From positions 1 to 5,784 of the forward strand of contig SOKM01000331.1 in the NCBI GenBank assembly GCA_004375785.1: a stretch of DNA of 5,784 nt, written 5' to 3'. This document shows positions 1 through 5,784 of this stretch, in pieces (within the stretch, counting starts at the first letter, position 1; each line of letters opens with the position of its first letter). Source of the DNA: Candidatus Cloacimonadota bacterium (GTDB taxonomy: Bacteria > Hydrothermota > E44-bin80). Under the pieces are notes generated by a model. The model was not told the DNA's origin. It saw nothing but the letters and a program-made list of their open reading frames with translations, and searched no databases. The translations under genes were made by a program, and so were the position numbers.

Positions 1-1200
1 AAGGCTATTAATTTTATGGATGAAAAGAAGAAAACAGTAAAAAAATCCGGAATTGTTAGGAAGAGTGATATCAGGGTAAATATAAAAAAACTTGATAATC
101 TGCAAAACCTTCTATCAGAGCTTGTAATTGCAAAGGAAGGACTTAAGGGGTTTGTAAAAACGGGAGAGAGAGAAAGTATCATAAGTGAAACAGAAAGAAT
201 AGCCAATATAGTTTCTGCCTTACAGGATGAAGTTATGAAGATTCGTATGGTTCCTATCTGGCAGGTTTTTGAAAGATTCCCGAGAATCGTTAGAGATACT
301 GCAAAGGAACTTGGAAAAGATGTAGATTTTGAGATAAAAGGTGGAGACATAGAACTTGATAGATCAATGCTTGAGAATCTTGCTGAACCGTTACTTCATC
401 TTCTCAGAAATTCGATATATCACGGGCTCGAGCGAGCTGAGGAAAGAAAAAATCTCGGAAAACCTGAGAGAGGCCATCTTATATTTGAAGCAGAGAGACA
501 GAGAGGAATAGTTCTAATTAAGGTTTCTGATGATGGAAGGGGAATGGATACTCAAAAAATTCTTAAGAGAGCAATTGAAATGGGTCTCGTAACTCAGGAA
601 AAAGCGAAGGTTTTAACTGAAAGAGAAATACTCGATTTCATTTTTGTCAGTGGATTTTCCACCTCTAATATTGTTAATGAAGTCTCAGGAAGGGGGGTTG
701 GTCTGGATGTAGTCAAGACGAGGTTAAGAAAACTTGGTGGGACATTTGATTTTAAGGCAGAGAAAAATATAGGAACTACATTTATTCTTAAGATTCCTTT
801 AACAATGGCTATAATTAAAGCATTCCTTGTCAAAATTGGAAAGGAAACATACGCAATTCCTCTTACTTTTGTTGAGGAGACTATCGAACTAAACCAGAAA
901 TTTATTAAAACCATTCATTCAAAAGAGCTCTTTGTTTTAAGGGATGAGGTTATACCTATTAAAAGATTGCACAAGACTTTCGGAAGTGAAAATGGGGATA
1001 AAGAAGGGTTATATCCTGTTGTAATAATTAACTCTGAATCAAAAAAAGCAGCTCTAATTACTAGCGAGTTTCTCGACCATACAGATATTGTTGTGAAGAC
1101 TCTTCCAAGAACGTTAACAGATATTAAAGAATTTGCTGGCGTTACCTTGCTCAGCGACGGTAAACCTGCTTTGATAATAGATGTGCCAAATATAGTTTAG
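1..1200 (+). CDS. cheA: CheA-type chemotaxis histidine kinase, 5'-partial (P3-P4-P5 domains)
   Basis: This is the sensor kinase of a chemosensory pathway. CheA autophosphorylates a histidine in its Hpt (P1) domain and passes the phosphate to response regulators. The frame is open from base 1 with no stop before the first ATG at 16, and no Hpt domain is present, so the true start most likely lies upstream. Residues below count from that ATG. A Lys-rich linker (1-17) leads into the P3 dimerisation helices (about 18-80, with the CheA-like stretch IRMVPIWQVFERFPR at 76-90). The ATPase domain (P4) follows: N-box around N132, G1 box SDDGRGMD at 171-178, F-box-like FVSGFST at 210-216, G2 box GRGVGLDVV at 225-233 and the GTT motif at 253-255. 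A complete P5 CheW-like domain (about 265-394) would bind CheW and receptors. Oddities are Tyr135 where CheA N-boxes normally carry Asp (NSxDHG) and Ser212 where the F-box usually has Pro. The stop is TAG. cheC follows after 22 nt, so co-transcription is likely. A genuine short kinase starting at 16 is possible but less likely. Confidence 0.93.
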   Translation, partial: KAINFMDEKKKTVKKSGIVRKSDIRVNIKKLDNLQNLLSELVIAKEGLKGFVKTGERESIISETERIANIVSALQDEVMKIRMVPIWQVFERFPRIVRDTAKELGKDVDFEIKGGDIELDRSMLENLAEPLLHLLRNSIYHGLERAEERKNLGKPERGHLIFEAERQRGIVLIKVSDDGRGMDTQKILKRAIEMGLVTQEKAKVLTEREILDFIFVSGFSTSNIVNEVSGRGVGLDVVKTRLRKLGGTFDFKAEKNIGTTFILKIPLTMAIIKAFLVKIGKETYAIPLTFVEETIELNQKFIKTIHSKELFVLRDEVIPIKRLHKTFGSENGDKEGLYPVVIINSESKKAALITSEFLDHTDIVVKTLPRTLTDIKEFAGVTLLSDGKPALIIDVPNIV

Positions 1201-1222
1201 TGCTTAGAAAGGGGAAGAATAA

Positions 1223-1840
1223 ATGGATTTGAGAAAATTGAATGAAAGACAATTGGACAGTATAAAAGAAATTGCAAACATTGGTAGTGGACATGCCGCA
1301 ACAGCTCTTTCCCAGTTAACAAAAAGAAAAGTAATGGTGAATGTCCCGGAGGTAAAGGTTCTAAAGGTTGAAGAGCTACCTTCGCTTTTTCCAGAACCCG
1401 AAGAAGTTGTTGTTGGAATCCTTATAAATTTTCTTGGTGATATTACAGGTAGAGTTCTCCTTGTTTTTCCTGAGAAAGAAACATCTCTTCTGACTGATAG
1501 TCTCGTTTCAGATGAGGCTAAGAGTAACGGTATTTTCAATGAATACGAACAATCATATTTCAAGGAAATTGCGAATATAGTAATAGGTGCATATCTAACG
1601 GCACTTGCAAATTTCCTTGGTTTTCTAATTCTACCATCTGTTCCCGCGCTTGTTATTGATAATGCACTTGCTGTTTTATCATCAGCACATCTTGATTTTA
1701 GTAAGGAGAAAGACCTTCTTTTTTGTGTGGAGAGCCTGTTTTACTTCGATGAAGGTGCTACTGCACTTCATGGATACCTTTTGTTATTACCGGATCCTGG
1801 TTCACTTGAGGTAATTTTTAAAGGATTTAACCTGTTGTAA
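1223..1840 (+). CDS. cheC: CheC-family CheY-P phosphatase
   Basis: CheC dephosphorylates phosphorylated CheY-type response regulators and, in Bacillus and Thermotoga, also binds the receptor deamidase CheD. The 205-residue length matches the family. Both pseudo-symmetric halves carry the family signature D/S-x3-E-x2-N-x22-P: D12, E16, N19 and P42 in the first, and S111, E115, N118 and P141 in the second. Two intact sites point to CheC rather than CheX or the single-site FliY arrangement, and they predict an active enzyme. There is no signal peptide, so it is cytoplasmic. The ATG start is supported by a purine-rich site (AAAGGGGAAG, 1208-1217) just upstream, and the signature falls at the expected distance from it. 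The gene lies 22 nt after cheA, so the two probably form one transcript with kinase and phosphatase made together. No CheD or CheY gene is visible. The fold assignment is firm; the identity of the target regulator is inference. Confidence 0.93.
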   Translation: MDLRKLNERQLDSIKEIANIGSGHAATALSQLTKRKVMVNVPEVKVLKVEELPSLFPEPEEVVVGILINFLGDITGRVLLVFPEKETSLLTDSLVSDEAKSNGIFNEYEQSYFKEIANIVIGAYLTALANFLGFLILPSVPALVIDNALAVLSSAHLDFSKEKDLLFCVESLFYFDEGATALHGYLLLLPDPGSLEVIFKGFNLL

Positions 1841-1861
1841 AATGTTAATTAATAGTTCAGC

Positions 1862-1885
1862 CACTAAGTCACGAAGCCACAAAGG
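1862..1885 (+). repeat. Three tandem copies of an 8-nt unit, CACNAAGN
   Basis: Three adjacent units are read directly: CACTAAGT (1862-1869), CACGAAGC (1870-1877) and CACAAAGG (1878-1885). Each keeps CAC-x-AAG and varies at positions 4 and 8. From memory, short degenerate CACNAAG tracts of this kind occur between genes in several environmental bacterial genomes, with no established function. Here the tract fills much of the cheC-TPR gap, and its last unit supplies the AAAGG that lies nearest upstream of the next gene's start. It is too short for a CRISPR array and has no spacers. Confidence 0.7.
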
Positions 1886-1902
1886 ATGAAGTAGCAAAAC
1901 AG

Positions 1903-4626
1903 TTGTCTAAAATGAAAGAAGAAAAGCACATTTCGGAAAGGGAAAAGAATATTTTATTAAATTTTGCTACAAAAATCGACCCTAAAGATGCTGGCGCGCA
2001 TAACAATCTTGCAGTTGTTTACTATAATAAGGGTTTATACAGAGAAGCAATTGAAGAATTAAAAAAAGCAGTTGATATCGATCCCAAATTCGTTCTTGCA
2101 AAGAACAATCTTGAAATTATACAAAAAACAACGGGTGTTTTCGATGAAACAATCATGAAATGTGAAGAAATCCTTGAGAAGGAACCCGATAATCTTGATG
2201 TGCGATTTAAACTTGCAACAGCCTATAAAAACACAGGTAAATTTCTCAATTCAATTCCCGAATTTAAGAAAATACTCGAAAAGGAGCCGGAGAATATTGA
2301 TGCACATTTTCAGCTTGGTATTGTCTTTAAAAGCCTTGGACTTTATGATGAAGCACTTGAGGAGTTAAACAGCATCCTTAAATTTCAAGACTCTGATGTT
2401 TCACCCCTTGTTCATTTGAATCTTGGTGAAGTCTTTTACAATAAAGGGTTACTTGAAAAGTCTATTACAGAGTTCAGGACTGCGATAAAACAGGATGATA
2501 ATCTTGCAGAAGCCCATTTCCTTCTCGGTTTTGTATATGGAGAAAAAGGATGGTTTGCGCAGGCTGTTGAAGAGACAAAGAAAGCAATTAAACTAAATCC
2601 AAAATTCGCAAGGACTCATCCTAATCTCGGCATTTCTCCACCTGTGAAGGTTGATATTATTAAAGCAAGAGAAGAAGCATCTGAATCCCTTGGTATACAA
2701 CCCGATAGTTTTCTTACCCATTTTAATCTTGGGATGGCTTACAGAAACAAGGGTTTCCTTAATGATGCGCTCAAGGAGTTTAGCAAAGCTGATGAGGTAC
2801 ATCCCGGACAGGTTATGATTCATCAGCAGATTGCAGAACTTCATCTCCTAAAAGGAGAGAATGAAAAATCAATTGAAGAATATAAAAAGGTTCTTGAAAT
2901 TGAACCAGATTCTCCCAAGGCTTGTAATGATCTCGGTGTAGCCTATCACAAATTAGGAAAACTACAGGAAGCTATTGATTATTATGAAAAGGCTCTCGAG
3001 ATTGACAGTAATTATGTTATGGCTTACAACAATTTAGCAATCGCTTATTTCCATATTGGTGAAAAAGAAAAAGGTGTAGAGAGCCTTAAAAGTGCTATTG
3101 CCCTTAATGATACATATCCAGATGCTTTTCTTAATCTTGGAATGATGTATTTTCAGGAAGGTAGGAATGAAGATGCAATGAGGATTTTTCAGAAGATTTT
3201 TTCTATAAATGAAAATTATCCTGTTGCCTATAATAATGTAGGAATTGTGTATCTGAGTCAGAAGAAATACGATGAAGCAATTAAAGTTTTTAAAAAGGCA
3301 ATTCAGCTTGACCCTGACTACGCAGAAGCACATTATAATTTAAGTTTTACACTTTCGCAGTTTGGTAGATACGAGGAAGCTCTTCAGGAGACAAAGAGGG
3401 CTTTAGAAATAGAACCCTATTATACAAGTAACAGGTTCAAATTAGGTATAGACCTGTATGCTGACAATCTCGACGTCCTTGTTAATAAAACCCTTTCCAG
3501 GGAGAGTACACCATCAGAAGAGAGTCTTTTTCTTATAGATATGGAGAAGGAAATGGGACTTCCCAATATCTTTGATGTTGAGAAAGAAGAGGAGGAGTTA
3601 GTAATTGCTGAGAAAAACTATCTTGAACTTGCAAAGGAGTGTGTCAATCGAGGGGACCGTAAAGAAGCCGAGAATTATCTAAGAGAGCATATTAGAACAA
3701 ACGATAAAGATTTCGAGGCATTAAAACTTCTTGGCGACCTCTATTATAATAAAGGCCTCTGGGGAGAAGCACTTGCTGTTTTTCAGAAAGCAAACGAAGT
3801 ATCGCCAGACAATAACGAAATGTTATATGGGATTGCAAAATGTTATCGCGCTATGTCAAGGATTAATGAAGCGGAAGACCTTGTAAAAGATCTTCTTACA
3901 AAAAAACCTGAAGACCTCGAACTTCTTCTTTTCCTTGGTGAACTTTATGTTGAAGAGAGTAGATTCAAGAATGCCGAGGACATTTTTAAAGAATGTTATA
4001 AAAGAAAATCGGATGGAATAAAGGTTTTGACAAATTTTGCTAAACTTTACGAACGGGAAGGAAAAATAAAAGAGGCTATATCATACCTTAATGATGCAAA
4101 AAAACTCACTCCCGATTCGCATCAGGTCCATTATGATCTTGGTAGATTATTGTTGAATAGTGCTCACTATGAGGAAGCACTGGATGAATTCAATCGGGTT
4201 CTTGAGATTGATGGAAGCAATATTTTTGTCTATCGTCATCTTGGACTCTGCTATAAAGCACTTTCAAAACCAGACCTTGCAATTTCTTCTTTCGAGATGG
4301 CAATTGATGTTGATCCCTTAGATAGCGAAGTATTTGCTGAGATGGCTGAGGTATACATAAATAGAGAAGATTATATTGATGCAAGCGAATCTCTTGACAA
4401 GGCATTAAAGATCAAAAAGGATAATTTGAAGGCATTATATCTTAAGGGTGTCCTGTCTGCTAAGAAGAGTAATATTCTTGAAGCAATCAGAAAATGGGAA
4501 GAGGTTGTAGCGATTGACCCGAAGAATTACTATGCAGAAGAAGCAAAAAAAAATATATACGTTGCACAAAACTGGGCAAAAATTCTCGGGAAAGAGATAA
4601 AACAGGAGGAAAGATTTGGCTTTTGA
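1903..4626 (+). CDS. Large tetratricopeptide-repeat scaffold protein (about 23 TPRs)
   Basis: This 907-residue protein is almost wholly TPR. TPRs are 34-residue helix pairs that stack into a superhelix and hold protein partners, so a scaffold or adaptor role is likely, but the partner is unknown. I count 14 repeats in block one (about 30-507) and about 9 in block two (about 568-875), with consensus pattern N-L-G-x2-Y-x3-G-x4-A and a Pro at the turn. Repeat 7 (236-269) is degenerate, with a Pro-Pro pair in helix A and Val where Gly is usual. An acidic, non-TPR linker (about 508-567) separates the blocks. No signal peptide or membrane segment is seen, so it is probably cytoplasmic. The start is uncertain: TTG at 1903, or ATG at 1912 three codons later. 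TTG is slightly favoured because AAGGATGAAG-like purines lie upstream and the next gene clearly starts at TTG. The frame is open upstream to 1849 but has no ATG, GTG or TTG there. Its 3' end overlaps the PATAN gene. No enzyme domain is visible, and it could equally serve type IV pili, gliding or another complex. Confidence 0.9.
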   Translation: MSKMKEEKHISEREKNILLNFATKIDPKDAGAHNNLAVVYYNKGLYREAIEELKKAVDIDPKFVLAKNNLEIIQKTTGVFDETIMKCEEILEKEPDNLDVRFKLATAYKNTGKFLNSIPEFKKILEKEPENIDAHFQLGIVFKSLGLYDEALEELNSILKFQDSDVSPLVHLNLGEVFYNKGLLEKSITEFRTAIKQDDNLAEAHFLLGFVYGEKGWFAQAVEETKKAIKLNPKFARTHPNLGISPPVKVDIIKAREEASESLGIQPDSFLTHFNLGMAYRNKGFLNDALKEFSKADEVHPGQVMIHQQIAELHLLKGENEKSIEEYKKVLEIEPDSPKACNDLGVAYHKLGKLQEAIDYYEKALEIDSNYVMAYNNLAIAYFHIGEKEKGVESLKSAIALNDTYPDAFLNLGMMYFQEGRNEDAMRIFQKIFSINENYPVAYNNVGIVYLSQKKYDEAIKVFKKAIQLDPDYAEAHYNLSFTLSQFGRYEEALQETKRALEIEPYYTSNRFKLGIDLYADNLDVLVNKTLSRESTPSEESLFLIDMEKEMGLPNIFDVEKEEEELVIAEKNYLELAKECVNRGDRKEAENYLREHIRTNDKDFEALKLLGDLYYNKGLWGEALAVFQKANEVSPDNNEMLYGIAKCYRAMSRINEAEDLVKDLLTKKPEDLELLLFLGELYVEESRFKNAEDIFKECYKRKSDGIKVLTNFAKLYEREGKIKEAISYLNDAKKLTPDSHQVHYDLGRLLLNSAHYEEALDEFNRVLEIDGSNIFVYRHLGLCYKALSKPDLAISSFEMAIDVDPLDSEVFAEMAEVYINREDYIDASESLDKALKIKKDNLKALYLKGVLSAKKSNILEAIRKWEEVVAIDPKNYYAEEAKKNIYVAQNWAKILGKEIKQEERFGF
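4604..4610 (+). promoter_or_regulatory. Strong Shine-Dalgarno site that fixes the TTG start of the PATAN gene
   Basis: AGGAGGA lies 5 nt before the TTG at 4616, near-ideal spacing, and sits inside the last codons of the upstream TPR gene. No in-frame ATG occurs near the beginning of the downstream protein, whose domain starts at its first residues. The site therefore decides in favour of a TTG start and of translational coupling. Confidence 0.85.
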
Positions 4627-5473
4627 AGGTCCTATAGAAGAATTGAGCCTTTTTGACCTTTTCCAACTTCTCTCTCTTAGCCAGAAAACAGGAACATTGA
4701 TTATTAAAACTAACAATGAAGAAATAGAAATTTTCTTTAAATCAGGTAAAATAATCGCTGTGAGGAAGGATGACGCCATAAGCGAAAGAAAGGCTGCTCA
4801 GGAGTTAATATTCTCTATCATTGATGCAAATAAAGGTTATTTCTCTTTTAGTGACAGTAAACTTCCTGATGGGTTAAAAGAGGATTTTAAGTTAAAGATT
4901 GACAATCTTATTCTTGAGGCATCGAGAAGAATTGATGAATTGGCTAAAATCAAACAGAACCTTCCTTCAGAAGATACTGTACTTATGCTTTCACCTAAAG
5001 CCTCCAGTGCTGATAGTCTTGACTTAACGACTGAAGATTGGGAAATTATTTCTTATGTTGATGGTGTTCGAAATATTGGTGACATAATAGAGACAATTGG
5101 GAATGAATATGATACGAAAAAACATATTTATGGACTTATGAAAGCAGGGTTACTTACAACGGTTGAGGAGGTTTATGAAGAGGAAATGAAAGAAACTCCC
5201 AGAGGACCAAAACAGATACTTTTAGATACGGCTAATGAATTTTATCTTAATGGAGATTTCCGGGCTTCAAGGTCAATTTTAGAAAAATTCCTCTCATTGT
5301 ATCCTGAAGAAAAAGAGGCATTATATAACCTTGCTCTTACGATGGTAAGAACGGGCGATTTTACCAGTGCAAAAGAAATTACAGACAAACTCCTTCTTGA
5401 CTCTGGAGATCTTTCTAATGAGAATGTTGTAAAGCTTGATGGTATATTGAGCACTATTCTTAAATTCCTTTAA
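4616..5473 (+). CDS. PATAN (DUF4388) domain protein with central wHTH-like segment and C-terminal TPRs
   Basis: The 285-residue protein begins with a PATAN/DUF4388 domain (about 1-110). It opens with the characteristic FEGPIEELSLFDLFQLLS stretch, followed by KTGTLII and a beta segment ending in FFKSGKIIAVR. PATAN domains are known from PatA-like response regulators and other two-component proteins and are thought to mediate protein contacts. Residues about 137-185 (LTTEDWEII, then a DG turn and a helix ending LMKAGLL) resemble the small winged-helix-like module often found after DUF4388; DNA binding is not shown. Residues about 199-266 form two TPR-like helix pairs. No receiver domain, signal peptide or membrane segment is present. 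The TTG start is supported by AGGAGGA 5 nt upstream. The gene overlaps the TPR gene by 11 nt and ends 2 nt before the next TPR gene, so the three are very likely co-translated. Its likely role is an adaptor between the Che kinase branch and the TPR scaffolds (inference). Confidence 0.85.
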   Translation: MAFEGPIEELSLFDLFQLLSLSQKTGTLIIKTNNEEIEIFFKSGKIIAVRKDDAISERKAAQELIFSIIDANKGYFSFSDSKLPDGLKEDFKLKIDNLILEASRRIDELAKIKQNLPSEDTVLMLSPKASSADSLDLTTEDWEIISYVDGVRNIGDIIETIGNEYDTKKHIYGLMKAGLLTTVEEVYEEEMKETPRGPKQILLDTANEFYLNGDFRASRSILEKFLSLYPEEKEALYNLALTMVRTGDFTSAKEITDKLLLDSGDLSNENVVKLDGILSTILKFL

Positions 5474-5475
5474 TT

Positions 5476-5784
5476 ATGGACGAGAAAAAAGAAAAATTAG
5501 AAGCAGCACCAAATTCTTTAATATTTGTTTCCCTCGCTTCAATGTATCTTGATAATGGAATGGTTGATGAAGCCATTGATTTATGCAAGGCTGGTCTTAA
5601 TATCGAACCAGAGAACGAAGAGGCACATCTTATCCTTGCAAAAGCAGAAATAGAAAAGGGTGAAAAAGAGAACGCAAAGAAAAGACTAATAGAGCTCCTT
5701 GAAAAAAATCCTGAAAACACAACGGCAAAAGAAGTGCTGAAAAAGTTAGAGACTGAAATTTCTGAGCAACCATCTGCACCTGAG
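5476..5784 (+). CDS. TPR protein, 3'-partial
   Basis: An ATG 2 nt after the PATAN gene's stop opens a frame that stays open for 103 codons to the window edge, so the C-terminus is missing. After a charged start (MDEKKEKLEAAP) come two TPRs. The first, about residues 12-47, runs from NSLIFVSLASMYLDNG to GLNIEPEN. The second, about 48-81, runs from EEAHLILAKAEIEKG to LLEKNPEN. A short helix and a Ser/Pro-rich stretch (SEQPSAPE) follow and look like the start of a linker to another domain. The first repeat follows a pattern (S-x2-F-x2-LA-x2-Y-x3-G-x3-EA/DEA-x3-C-x2-GL-x3-P) that I recall from bacterial TPR proteins often encoded beside DUF4388 genes. No clear ribosome binding site precedes the ATG, so translation probably depends on coupling to the PATAN gene. 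The protein is cytoplasmic as far as seen, and the downstream domain that would reveal its function is outside the window. Confidence 0.85.
   Translation, partial: MDEKKEKLEAAPNSLIFVSLASMYLDNGMVDEAIDLCKAGLNIEPENEEAHLILAKAEIEKGEKENAKKRLIELLEKNPENTTAKEVLKKLETEISEQPSAPE

Noticed and set aside
16..18. ATG at 16 as the true start of CheA
   Set aside because: The frame is open to base 1, the ATG falls in a typical Lys-rich interdomain linker, and the Hpt domain needed by CheA is missing. A partial gene is the better reading, though the AAGG at 1-4 means a short form cannot be fully excluded.
1204..1563. Minus-strand open frame of 119 codons over cheC
   Set aside because: It lies opposite a well-supported cheC with both active-site motifs, and its Ser/Thr/Phe-rich translation looks like a reverse shadow. 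No family resemblance was seen.
1862..1885. CRISPR array
   Set aside because: The repeats are 8 nt, directly adjacent and without spacers.
1886..1894. Possible leader mini-ORF (ATG AAG TAG) before the TPR gene
   Set aside because: It has only two sense codons in a different frame, and nothing suggests attenuation. It is probably chance.
1841..1902. Promoter or rho-independent terminator in the cheC-TPR gap
   Set aside because: No GC-rich hairpin followed by a T run is present, and no convincing -35/-10 pair at proper spacing. The TTAATTAA palindrome at 1845-1852 is AT-rich and likely incidental.
4435..4779. Minus-strand open frame of 114 codons across the TPR/PATAN junction
   Set aside because: It is antisense to two supported genes, its hydrophobic translation mirrors Lys/Glu-rich sense codons, and it has no recognisable domain.
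5460..5720. Minus-strand open frame of 86 codons opposite the last TPR gene
   Set aside because: The plus strand here encodes two clear TPRs and stays open to the edge; the Phe/Ser-rich reverse product is a shadow.

Overview
The window is one same-strand, tightly packed bacterial gene cluster. It is AT-rich by eye and uses many AGA/AGG arginine and ATA isoleucine codons. It encodes the core of a chemosensory-type two-component system followed by tetratricopeptide (TPR) scaffold proteins. CheC-type phosphatases are absent from enteric bacteria but common in Firmicutes, Thermotogae, Archaea and many uncultured phyla. PATAN (DUF4388) proteins are typical of Deltaproteobacteria, Cyanobacteria and several deep-branching or candidate phyla. 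I infer a deep-branching, possibly thermophilic or uncultured bacterium, and cannot name the lineage from this sequence alone.

Layout, all on the + strand. 1-1200: C-terminal two thirds of a CheA histidine kinase (dimerisation, ATPase and CheW-like domains), with its 5' end outside the window. 1223-1840: complete CheC with both phosphatase active-site motifs. 1841-1902: the only real intergenic gap (62 nt), holding three copies of an 8-nt CACNAAGN direct repeat. 1903-4626: a 907-residue protein made almost entirely of about 23 TPRs in two blocks. 4616-5473: a PATAN/DUF4388 protein with a small central domain and a TPR-like tail, overlapping the previous gene by 11 nt behind a strong AGGAGGA site. 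5476-5784: the start of another TPR protein, running off the 3' edge.

How they may work together (inference): CheA autophosphorylates and passes phosphate to a response regulator not seen here, and CheC removes it. The large TPR protein and the PATAN protein would be cytoplasmic scaffolds or output adaptors. No CheY, CheW, CheD, CheR/CheB or MCP gene lies in the window, so the system may be completed upstream, downstream or elsewhere. The output (flagella, type IV pili/gliding, gene control or other) cannot be read from this piece.

No RNA genes, insertion sequences, CRISPR arrays, convincing promoters or rho-independent terminators were seen. No gap exceeds 62 nt.
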